DNA of 6,368 nucleotides, taken from Methylovirgula sp. (lineage in GTDB: Bacteria; Pseudomonadota; Alphaproteobacteria; Rhizobiales; Beijerinckiaceae). Under the pieces are notes generated by a model. It had not been told where the DNA came from, searched no databases, and saw only the letters and a list, made by a program, of their open reading frames with translations. Position 1 is the first letter of the stretch; each line of letters starts with the position of its first letter. Below are positions 1-5,987 of this stretch, one piece after another. A program made the position numbers and the translations under genes. The DNA lies in NCBI GenBank assembly GCA_030044485.1, contig JASHVQ010000199.1, forward strand, positions 1 to 6,368. Direction: 5' to 3'.

Positions 1-1
1 G

Positions 2-832
2 GACCAATTGGTCCAGCTGCTTCAGGACCGCGTCTCGGCGGGCGGGGCCTCCGCGCTCGACCTGGCGCGCGAGCGCATCAACCGGTCGGAGATCATTCTG
101 GCGTTGAGCGATCTGGAACAGGCCGCCGCCGAGGCGCGAGTCGGGCTCGCGACCGCCATAGGTATTTCGGCCGAGGCCCTCGATGGCGTAGATTTGAGCA
201 TGGACGTTTTCGACCATCCCCCCGCCCCGGCCGGGACCTATAGCGCGTGGCGGCGCCAGGCTTTGACGCAGCGCAGCGACATCCAGGCGAGCCTGCAGGC
301 CTATTCCGCCGCGCAGGCCGCACTCGGCCTCGCCATCGCCAACCAATTTCCGAACATTACCTTGAGCCCGGGCTATACTTACCAGTACGGGATCAACCAG
401 TACGAACTCAATCTCAGCGCGACGCTTCCGATTTTCAATCAGAACCAGGGGCCGATCGCCGAGGCCCTCGCCAAGCGTCAGGAGGCAGCCGCCACGTTCA
501 CCGCCCTGCAGGCTGAGGTCATCGGGGCCATCGACCAAGCCGCCACCGCCTATCGTCACTCCTCCAGCACCTTGGCCAGCGCCGACGCGCTGCTTGCCGA
601 AGAAGAACAGCGCGCCAGCCAAATGAAGAACTCCTTCCGGGCCGGCGCGGTCGACCGTCCGACCTTGGTCACCTCGCAAGTGGAGGAATCCCTGACGGCG
701 CTCTCGCATTTCGACGCGCTCGTGCGTCAGCGTCAGGCGCTCGGCTTGCTGGAGGACGCCTTGCAGCACTCGCTCTACGGACCCGATGTCATCTCGCCCA
801 CGCTCACGCGGGATCCGGAGTCGTCGTCGTGA
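2..832 (+). CDS. TolC-family outer-membrane efflux channel (CusC/CzcC-like), 5' partial
   Basis: This is the C-terminal 276 residues of an outer-membrane factor, the trimeric channel-tunnel that exports substrate from an RND pump out of the cell. The frame is open from the window edge. The TTG at 8 is internal, not a start, so the signal peptide and roughly the first 150 residues of a usual 420-470 residue protein lie upstream. Visible family marks are a long Ala/Gln/Glu-rich helix (about residues 15-55), the second-repeat RSDIQA motif (91-96; RPDL.A is the common form), a beta segment with alternating Tyr (about 119-140), and the conserved PIFNQNQGPIAEA stretch (143-155), followed by a second long coiled helix (about 155-255). 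The stop TGA (830-832) overlaps the adaptor's GTG start. Co-location with the adaptor and a CusA/CzcA-type pump points to metal efflux. The family is certain; the substrate is inferred only from neighbours. Confidence 0.94.
   Translation, partial: DQLVQLLQDRVSAGGASALDLARERINRSEIILALSDLEQAAAEARVGLATAIGISAEALDGVDLSMDVFDHPPAPAGTYSAWRRQALTQRSDIQASLQAYSAAQAALGLAIANQFPNITLSPGYTYQYGINQYELNLSATLPIFNQNQGPIAEALAKRQEAAATFTALQAEVIGAIDQAATAYRHSSSTLASADALLAEEEQRASQMKNSFRAGAVDRPTLVTSQVEESLTALSHFDALVRQRQALGLLEDALQHSLYGPDVISPTLTRDPESSS
817..820 (+). promoter_or_regulatory. Shine-Dalgarno GGAG for the adaptor gene
   Basis: GGAG lies 8 bases before the GTG at 829, inside the 3' end of the channel gene. It supports the overlapping GTG as the real start and coupling of the two genes. 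Confidence 0.6.
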
Positions 833-1893
833 CGGCGCCCTCGGCATCCTGGCGGCGCGCCTTGTTTGCAGCCGTCCTGGTTCTGGGCGCGGGCGCGGCG
901 GCCGTCTCCCTCCTCCATTCCCTGGTAGGCCAGACGCGAGCCGACGATGACGACGATGCCGAGAGCGTCGCCAATCCGCCGACGCGCGTCGTGATCAAGA
1001 ACGGCATCGCCATTCTGACGTTGAGCGCCGCGGATCTGCAAAATGCCGGTATTGAAAGCGCCCGCCTGGCGCGCGCTCCCGAGATAGATTCGGTCGTGGG
1101 CTTCGCGACGGTTCTCGATCCCACGCCGCTCGCCGATTTGAGCAGCCGATATCGCGACGCGGAGGCGCAGGTCGAAAGTGCCACCGCCAAGCTCGCCGTC
1201 TCCAGCGCCGCTTTCGATCGCGCCCAAATCCTCTACAGAGATCAGCAGAACATCTCAACCGCCCAACTGCAGAACGCGCAAAGCGCATTCGAACTCGACC
1301 AAGTGGCACTCGCCGCCGCACGCGCCCATCTCGGCGGCGTGGCGGCCAGCATTCGCCAAGCTTGGGGAAGCGCGCTCGGCACCGCGCTGATCGACAACGC
1401 ACCGCTGCTCAACGAACTCCTGGCGCGCAACATCTATCTCGTCAAAGTCACGCTGCCTCCCAGTGTCGATACCCCGAGCCCGCCCGAGACCGCGGATGCG
1501 AGGCTGAACGACCGCACCATCGTGCGGCTCAACTACATCTCCTTGGCGGCAACCACCAATCCGAAACTGCAAGGCATCAGCTATTTCTACACCGCCCCGG
1601 CCCAGGAGGGGCTGCTGCCCGGCCTTAATCTCGAGACGACGCTCGGCGTTCGATTGGCGCAGCGCGGCTGGATCGTGCCGAATTCGGCGGTGGTGTGGCT
1701 CGAAGGCCAGGCCTGGATCTACATACGCACCGATCCCAAGACCTTCATCCGGCAAAGGATCTCGCCCGACCGTCCCGCCGCCGACGACGGCTATATCGTT
1801 ACCGGCCTGCCGCCGAACGCCGACGTCGCGGTGCACGGCGCGCAAATGCTGCTCTCCGAGGAGTTCCGCGCCCAGGTCCCGGTCGAGGATTAA
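829..1893 (+). CDS. Periplasmic adaptor (membrane fusion protein) of the RND metal efflux system
   Basis: This 354-residue protein is likely the adaptor linking the inner-membrane pump to the outer-membrane channel. An N-terminal hydrophobic segment (about residues 11-34, after the basic SWRR) is a signal-anchor or signal peptide. It is followed by a run of five Asp (39-43) that could bind metal or be a linker. Residues about 105-175 form an Ala/Gln-rich helical hairpin (RYRDAEAQVESATAKL down, STAQLQNAQSAFELDQ back) typical of adaptors. Residues about 200-280 fit the beta-barrel part, with the usual late motif LLPGLNLETTLG (262-273), and PNSAVVWLEGQAWIYI (284-299) matches the membrane-proximal domain seen in adaptors. 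The flanking barrel-sandwich halves with the usual Gly-rich lipoyl motif are not apparent: VLDPTPL (95-101) leads directly into the hairpin. The protein is somewhat shorter than typical CusB/CzcB. The GTG start is chosen for its 4-base overlap with the upstream stop and its GGAG. Adaptor role is confident from context and fold pattern; the exact subfamily is not. Confidence 0.88.
   Translation: MTAPSASWRRALFAAVLVLGAGAAAVSLLHSLVGQTRADDDDDAESVANPPTRVVIKNGIAILTLSAADLQNAGIESARLARAPEIDSVVGFATVLDPTPLADLSSRYRDAEAQVESATAKLAVSSAAFDRAQILYRDQQNISTAQLQNAQSAFELDQVALAAARAHLGGVAASIRQAWGSALGTALIDNAPLLNELLARNIYLVKVTLPPSVDTPSPPETADARLNDRTIVRLNYISLAATTNPKLQGISYFYTAPAQEGLLPGLNLETTLGVRLAQRGWIVPNSAVVWLEGQAWIYIRTDPKTFIRQRISPDRPAADDGYIVTGLPPNADVAVHGAQMLLSEEFRAQVPVED
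1885..1889 (+). promoter_or_regulatory. Shine-Dalgarno GAGGA for the RND pump gene
   Basis: GAGGA sits inside the last codons of the adaptor gene, 9 bases before the ATG at 1899 and 6 before an in-frame GTG at 1896. It fixes the start to one of these two codons and rejects the longer open frame that extends up to 1695 inside the adaptor gene. Confidence 0.6.
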
Positions 1894-1898
1894 CGGTG

Positions 1899-4800
1899 AT
1901 GCGCGTCGCCGGTTTTCAGGCCTTCATCATCCGCTTCGCGCTGCGCTTTCGCGGCATCATCGTCGTCCTCTCCGCCCTGCTCGTCGCCTACGGCATCTAT
2001 GTGCTGAGCCACGCGAGCTACGACGCCTTTCCGGAATTCGCCCCGCCCCAGGTCGACGTGCAGACGGAAGCGCCGGGCTTCGCCTCCGAACAGGTCGAGA
2101 CTTTGGTTACCCGGCCGATCGAAGCGGCGATCAATGGCGCGCCCAATCTGCAACGCATCACGTCGAGCTCGATCCAGGGCCTTTCCGACATCAAGGTCTA
2201 TTTCGATCCGAGCACGGACCTTTTCCATGACCGGCAGCTGGTCGCCGAGCGCCTTTCGGTCGTGGTCGCTCAATTGCCGGCGGGAGTCGAACCGCCGGCG
2301 ATGACGCCGCTCACCTCATCGGCCGCGACCGTTCTGGTGATCGGCTTCACCTCGTCCAAACTCTCGCTGATGCAGCTGCGCACCGTCGCCAAATGGACGG
2401 TGCGCCCGAGCCTTCTGTCGGTACCCGGTGTGGCCGGCGCCGAGATTTTCGGCGGCGAAGAAAAATCGACGCAGATCCTCGTCCATCCCGATCGGCTCAT
2501 CCGCTTCGGCCTGAGCATGGAAGACGTTCTCGCCGCGGCGCGACGCTCGACCGGTGTGCGCGGCGCCGGGTTCGTCAGCACGCCGAACCAGCAGATCACC
2601 TTGCAGACCGACACGCAGGCGATCGGTGCGGCCGACATCGCGCGTACGGTCGTGGCGCGACAGGAAGGCGGCAGCGTCACGTTGGGAGATGTCGCGGACG
2701 TCATCGAAGCGCCGGAACCGGCCATCGGCGGCGCCGCCATCATGGGCGAGCCCGGCGTCGTCATGAACATCGACGAGCAATATGGCGCCAACACGCTCGA
2801 CGTCACCAAGGAGATCGAGGCGGCGCTCGCCGACCTTCAACCAACTTTGAAGGCCGAGGGCGTGACCCTGCATGGCGGACTTTTCCGCCCCGCCAACTTC
2901 ATCATCGCCGCGACCGACAATCTGCGCGTCTCGTTGCTGATCGGCGGCGTTCTCGTCGTCGCCGTGCTCATTCTTTTCCTGTTCGATCTGCGTGCCGCGG
3001 CGATTTGCTGCTCGGCGATCCCGATCTCGCTGCTCGCCGCCGTCGTGGTGCTGCAGCAATATGGCGTGACGCTCAATACCATGACGCTCGGCGGACTGGC
3101 GATCGCCCTCGGTGAGGTCGTCGACGACGCGGTCATCGGCATCGAAAACATCACGCGGCGGCTGCGCGAGAACCGGCAGCGAAGCGAGCCGCGCCCGGCG
3201 GCGCGCGTCGTGCTCGAGGCGACCTATGAGGTTCGCAGCGCCGTCGTCTATGCGACCTTCGCCGTGCTTCTCGTCTTCCTGCCGGTCGTCACGCTCGCGG
3301 GCGTGGCCGGCCGCCTGTTCGCTCCCCTCGGTCTCACCTACATCTTCGCGGTTCTGGCCTCGCTCATCGTCGCCGTCACCGTGACGCCGGCGATGTCGCT
3401 GCTCTTCCTGCCGAACCACACTAAGGAGCGCGTACCGCCCGTGGTGCGTTGGACGCGCGGCCGATACGAAGCGATTTTGCAGCGCGTGGTACGCGCTCCG
3501 CGCCTGGCCATTGCCTTCGCCGCGGTGCTCACGTTCGGCGGAATCGCCCTGCTGCCGCTGTTTGGCGAAACCTTTCTTCCCGACCTGCAGGAAGGCCATT
3601 TCATCGTACATATGACCGTCATGCCGGGGACGGCCACATACGAGTCTCTGCGCATGGGAGCGCGCGTGACCGCGGTTCTCGAAAAACTGCCCATCGTCCG
3701 CACGGTCGCCCAACGGGTCGGGCGCGCCGAACGCGCCGCCGCCGGCGACACGCATGGCCTGCATCAGAGCGAATTCGAAGTGGAGCTCACCACGCCTTCC
3801 GGCGACGCCGCGAAGAACGCCAAGACGAATATTCTGCGCCACCTGACGAATTTCCCGGGCGTCAATTTCTCCGCCAATACATTCTTGACGGAGCGCGTCA
3901 ACGAGACCTTCTCCGGCTATACGACGCCGGTCGCGGTGAACGTCTACGGCCGCGACCTCGATGTCATCAACGATACGGCGCAGCGCGTCGCCGACGTTTT
4001 GCGCGGCATTCCCGGCGCGACTTCGGTGGAGATGGAATCGCCGCTTGGCCTGCCGCAGATCATGATCAAGCTGCGCCCCGTCGATCTACAGCGCTGGGGC
4101 TTCGATCCGGCCGGCATCCTCGATGTCATTCGCACCGCCTATCAGGGCGACATCGTCGGCCAAACCTACGAGGGCGACCGGGTCTTCGACGTGGTCGTTC
4201 GGCTCGCGCCGCGCCAGGGCAATATCGCCGACATTCGCGATCTGCCGATCGCCGCCCCGGACGGCACTTACGTCCACCTGAGCCAGGTGGCCGACGTCAA
4301 GGCCTCCTCCGGACTCTATGAAATCCAGCATCAAGGAGGCCGCAGGCTGCAATCGGTCACGCTCGACGTGCAGGGACGCGATCCCACCTCCTTCGTCGCC
4401 GACGCGCGCCGCGCCATTTCGGAAAAGGTGAAACTGCCGCCCGACACTTACATCGTCTATTCGGGCGCCGCCGAAGGACAGGCGCAAGCGCAAGCCGACC
4501 TCACGCTGAAAGGTCTTTTCGCCGGCATCGGCATTGCGCTTCTGCTTTCGGTGGTCACGCGCAATTGGCGCAATCTTCTCATCACCATGGCCAACCTGCC
4601 CTTCGCGCTCGTGGGCGGGGTCGTGGCGGTTTTCTTTTCAGGCGGCGTTTTGTCGCTCGGCTCGCTCGTCGGCTTCGTGACGCTCTTCGGCATCACCTTG
4701 CGTAATTCGATGATGATGATCTCGCATTACGAGCATCTGGTCGCGGTCGACGCGCAACAATGGCGCTTGGAGACGGCCGTGCGCGGCGCGGGCGACCGGC

Positions 4801-5084
4801 TCGCGGCGGTGCTCATGACCTCGCTCGTTACCGGCCTCGGCCTTCTGCCCCTCGCACTCGGATCGGCAGCTCCCGGCCGCGAAATCGAAGGGCCCATGGC
4901 CATGGTCATTCTCGGCGGCCTGTTCACATCGACCGCGCTCAACCTCTTCGTTCTTCCGCCGCTCGCCCTGCGCTACGGACGCTTCTCCGCCGTCACCGGC
5001 GGCGACGAACTTCTCGATGCGGCGGACGCGCCGGTTCCCGAAAACGACCGCGCGCCCGTCCCCGCCCTCGCCCCTTCGGAATGA
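1899..5084 (+). CDS. CusA/CzcA-family heavy-metal efflux RND transporter (inner-membrane proton antiporter)
   Basis: This 1061-residue protein is full length for the HME-RND family (about 1040-1070). It trades protons for metal ions and feeds the adaptor/channel conduit. The order is TM1 (about 13-35), periplasmic porter domain 1 opening with YDAFPEFAPPQVDVQTEAPG (41-60), TM2-6 (about 344-502), TM7 (about 535-553), porter domain 2, then TM8-12 (about 871-1020). TM4 carries AIALGEVVDDAVIGIEN (401-417). D409 and E416 match the essential proton-relay Asp and the Glu of the VDxAVxxxEN signature. The first Asp of CzcA (DFG) is Ala here, as in CusA. ETFLPDLQEG (557-566) and GRAERA (608-613) are further family marks. 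Aligned by eye, the CusA Met triad positions read H571, Q623 and E669, so Cu(I)/Ag(I) use is not supported; Co/Zn/Ni/Cd-type or another ion is possible. The C-terminal tail (about 1035-1061) is Pro/Asp-rich. GTG 1896 is an alternative start one codon earlier. Family is certain, substrate open. Confidence 0.97.
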   Translation: MRVAGFQAFIIRFALRFRGIIVVLSALLVAYGIYVLSHASYDAFPEFAPPQVDVQTEAPGFASEQVETLVTRPIEAAINGAPNLQRITSSSIQGLSDIKVYFDPSTDLFHDRQLVAERLSVVVAQLPAGVEPPAMTPLTSSAATVLVIGFTSSKLSLMQLRTVAKWTVRPSLLSVPGVAGAEIFGGEEKSTQILVHPDRLIRFGLSMEDVLAAARRSTGVRGAGFVSTPNQQITLQTDTQAIGAADIARTVVARQEGGSVTLGDVADVIEAPEPAIGGAAIMGEPGVVMNIDEQYGANTLDVTKEIEAALADLQPTLKAEGVTLHGGLFRPANFIIAATDNLRVSLLIGGVLVVAVLILFLFDLRAAAICCSAIPISLLAAVVVLQQYGVTLNTMTLGGLAIALGEVVDDAVIGIENITRRLRENRQRSEPRPAARVVLEATYEVRSAVVYATFAVLLVFLPVVTLAGVAGRLFAPLGLTYIFAVLASLIVAVTVTPAMSLLFLPNHTKERVPPVVRWTRGRYEAILQRVVRAPRLAIAFAAVLTFGGIALLPLFGETFLPDLQEGHFIVHMTVMPGTATYESLRMGARVTAVLEKLPIVRTVAQRVGRAERAAAGDTHGLHQSEFEVELTTPSGDAAKNAKTNILRHLTNFPGVNFSANTFLTERVNETFSGYTTPVAVNVYGRDLDVINDTAQRVADVLRGIPGATSVEMESPLGLPQIMIKLRPVDLQRWGFDPAGILDVIRTAYQGDIVGQTYEGDRVFDVVVRLAPRQGNIADIRDLPIAAPDGTYVHLSQVADVKASSGLYEIQHQGGRRLQSVTLDVQGRDPTSFVADARRAISEKVKLPPDTYIVYSGAAEGQAQAQADLTLKGLFAGIGIALLLSVVTRNWRNLLITMANLPFALVGGVVAVFFSGGVLSLGSLVGFVTLFGITLRNSMMMISHYEHLVAVDAQQWRLETAVRGAGDRLAAVLMTSLVTGLGLLPLALGSAAPGREIEGPMAMVILGGLFTSTALNLFVLPPLALRYGRFSAVTGGDELLDAADAPVPENDRAPVPALAPSE

Positions 5085-5090
5085 CAGCCG

Positions 5091-5567
5091 CTAATTCAGC
5101 GCCTTCCAATTGTCGGCGAAGAACCCGCGCGCGTCGAGCCCGCCGCTCATTTCGCCGGGCGCGGCCTTGCCGCCCACGCAGCGCCAGACATAGGCCGTAT
5201 CATGGCCCGTGACATACATGGGAATGAAATCCGAACCCGGATTGCTCCGGCACCATGCGTCGGCGGGCGGCATGTCCTTGCTGAGATTGGCCTTCCCGCA
5301 AGGCAGATTGGCACCGACCGTGCAGAGCATCACATGTCCGCCGGCGCAGCGGTAATAGCTCGTCTCGAGCGCATATTTTCCGTCGATTCCGAAAATGTGC
5401 TGCAGCGGCGCGGCGAGCGCCGCGACGGCAGGGCGCAGCTGATCGTCGTTGACGACCCGCGCGCAATAGCGGCGCGGCGTCTCGGCTGCTTTTGGGCTTG
5501 CCGCCGCGCAAAATAGGCCCGCGATAAGCGCCAGGATGAATCGAATGTCGTAGGGGCTTGGGCTCAT
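5091..5567 (-). CDS. Exported six-cysteine protein of unknown function
   Basis: This 158-residue protein has an N-terminal signal peptide (hydrophobic core about residues 9-23, IRFILALIAGLFCAAASPKA, likely cleavage near AxA at 24-28), so it should act in the periplasm or outside. The mature part has six Cys (35, 74, 82, 90, 106, 130), enough for three disulfides. Distinct short motifs are YRCAGGHVMLC (72-82), NLPCGKA (87-93), WCRSNPGSDFIPMYVTGHDTAYVWRCVG (105-132) and a C-terminal FFADNWKALN. I recall similar hypothetical proteins ending in DNWKE-type tails in Hyphomicrobiales, but no function is known to me. The ATG at 5567 is chosen because GGAGG lies 5 bases upstream and the signal peptide begins directly; an ATG 16 codons earlier would put a charged extension before the signal. 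The gene converges on the metal pump with a 6-base gap and is divergent from leuA. No link in function to either is evident. Confidence 0.86.
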   Translation of the reverse strand: MSPSPYDIRFILALIAGLFCAAASPKAAETPRRYCARVVNDDQLRPAVAALAAPLQHIFGIDGKYALETSYYRCAGGHVMLCTVGANLPCGKANLSKDMPPADAWCRSNPGSDFIPMYVTGHDTAYVWRCVGGKAAPGEMSGGLDARGFFADNWKALN

Positions 5568-5572
5568 CCGAT

Positions 5573-5577
5573 CCTCC
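5573..5577 (-). promoter_or_regulatory. Strong Shine-Dalgarno GGAGG for the exported Cys-rich protein
   Basis: On the minus strand GGAGG precedes the ATG at 5567 by 5 bases. It is the best ribosome binding site in the window and decides the start codon of the six-cysteine protein. Confidence 0.7.
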
Positions 5578-5635
5578 AGCTTACAGTCCTGCAAGCGCCG
5601 CCCGGCGCCGTGCAACCCTTATTAGAGCGCTGATC

Positions 5636-5641
5636 TATAAT
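5636..5641 (+). promoter_or_regulatory. TATAAT, possible -10 element
   Basis: A perfect TATAAT occurs on the plus strand in the A/T-richer part of the divergent region. No good -35 is found at the right distance (CAACCC at 17 bases, TGCAAC at 19), so it may be fortuitous. If used, it would give a leuA transcript with an untranslated leader of more than 300 bases. Confidence 0.25.
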
Positions 5642-5647
5642 GCATAT

Positions 5648-5678
5648 TTGACAAGTCTGCGGCATGGGTTCGTAGCTT
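5648..5678 (+). promoter_or_regulatory. Candidate leuA promoter with consensus -35 TTGACA
   Basis: TTGACA at 5648-5653 is a perfect -35 box. The -10 is weak: CGTAGC at 17 bases or TAGCTT at 19 bases. A second weaker pair closer to the leader is TTGCTC (5730-5735) and TTAAAT (5752-5757) with a 16-base spacer. Either could drive the leader and leuA; the choice cannot be made from sequence alone. Confidence 0.3.
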
Positions 5679-5761
5679 CTTCGGGGCGTGGCATCGAGGC
5701 ATCGCAAAGCGGCGCCCTTTCGTCCCGCCTTGCTCTTCAGCGGCGCTTCGATTAAATCTCC

Positions 5762-5790
5762 TTGGCCAATTGGAATCGTTTCGAAATTCG
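5762..5790. repeat. Cluster of overlapping small palindromes
   Basis: TTGGCCAA (5762-5769) overlaps CCAATTGG (5766-5773), and TTTCGAAA (5779-5786) overlaps CGAAATTCG (5782-5790). Four symmetric elements in 29 bases lie between the possible promoters and the leader peptide. They could be an operator for a dimeric regulator or a chance result of local composition; no known operator is recognised. Confidence 0.3.
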
Positions 5791-5855
5791 AGGTCGCTGT
5801 GCATTCTTCGGCAAAGCCGCTCCGCAAGAGCCCGACGCGGTCTTTCGCGCCGGTT

Positions 5856-5915
5856 GTGGCGTGCCGGCGCCCGACTTTCCTGTGGACCAGCCTGCTTCTC
5901 CTTAGGCGCCCCTGA
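5856..5915 (+). CDS. Leucine-rich leader peptide of leuA (attenuator peptide)
   Basis: A short frame starting at GTG 5856 encodes 19 residues ending LWTSLLLLRRP. Four consecutive Leu codons (CTG CTT CTC CTT, 5892-5903) plus one at 5880 make five Leu of 19, and the TGA at 5913-5915 lies 72 bases before leuA. A run of codons for the end product just before its biosynthetic gene is the hallmark of ribosome-mediated attenuation, as in the enterobacterial leu operon. The ribosome would sense charged tRNA-Leu; the peptide itself probably has no function. The start is uncertain. GTG 5856 has no clear Shine-Dalgarno sequence, while an in-frame GTG at 5799 has GAGG 5 bases upstream (5790-5793) and would give 38 residues with the same end. 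The C-terminal part and stop are what matter and are the same for both. Confidence 0.62.
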   Translation: MACRRPTFLWTSLLLLRRP

Positions 5916-5979
5916 GGGCCGCCGGGGCTATGCCCAGGTCCTTGGGGGATCGCGTGAGCAAGCCGCCACTCGAAGCAGG
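5891..5979 (+). promoter_or_regulatory. leuA attenuator region: alternative RNA hairpins and Shine-Dalgarno masking
   Basis: Several mutually exclusive pairings are possible. (1) Stem GGCG-CCC (5905-5911) with GGG-C-CGCC (5916-5923), loop CTGA, one bulged C, spans the leader stop. (2) GCCCC (5908-5912) with GGGGC (5924-5928). (3) GGGC (5925-5928) with GCCC (5932-5935). (4) CCCAG (5933-5937) with TTGGG (5942-5946). (5) GGACC (5884-5888) with GGTCC (5937-5941). (6) TCGCGTG (5950-5956) with CACTCGA (5967-5973), one mismatch. (7) CCTGCTTC (5891-5898, the Leu codons) with GAAGCAGG (5972-5979), perfect and overlapping the leuA Shine-Dalgarno. No T-run follows any hairpin before leuA, so a standard intrinsic terminator is not seen. 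Attenuator identity is inferred from the leader peptide; the mechanism is open. Confidence 0.45.
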
Positions 5980-5980
5980 A
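5977..5980 (+). promoter_or_regulatory. Shine-Dalgarno AGGA for leuA
   Basis: AGGA lies 7 bases before the ATG at 5988 and fixes the leuA start. Its first three bases are within the 8-base segment complementary to the leader Leu codons. Confidence 0.6.
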
Positions 5981-5987
5981 AAATTCC

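Larger units (their letters stand above)
5568..5855. other. Divergent intergenic region upstream of the leu leader
   Basis: No convincing protein gene is seen between the Cys-rich protein and the leader peptide. Open frames here (for example 5558-5755 plus, 5688-5915 plus, 5622-5804 minus) lack ribosome binding sites and recognisable protein character. The stretch at about 5618-5655 is richer in A/T than its surroundings and probably contains promoters for both directions. A 7-base tandem repeat GGCATCG occurs at 5690-5696 and 5698-5704. Small palindromes cluster at 5762-5790. Confidence 0.6.

Noticed and set aside
775..1845. Several minus-strand frames (775-1227, 995-1402, 1255-1845)
   Set aside because: All are antisense to the adaptor gene, with shadow-type Arg/Gly-rich translations and no start signals.
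1695..1898. Upstream extension of the pump frame by 68 codons
   Set aside because: It overlaps the adaptor gene out of frame and translates to Arg-rich sequence. The Shine-Dalgarno and family alignment place the start at 1899 (or 1896).
2316..3842. 508-codon open frame on the minus strand within the pump gene
   Set aside because: It is a shadow of the high-GC RND gene. Its translation is rich in Arg/Gly/Asp/His with no hydrophobic core or family motif, while the plus-strand frame is an unmistakable transporter.
5690..5704. GGCATCG tandem repeat as a regulatory or mobile-element trace
   Set aside because: Only two 7-base copies with no associated inverted repeats or target duplication; too short to support a claim.
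5688..5855. 75-codon plus-strand frame as a full small gene ending with the Leu run
   Set aside because: GTG 5688 has no ribosome binding site and the first part shows no protein character. Only the 3' part is credible, as a leader peptide.
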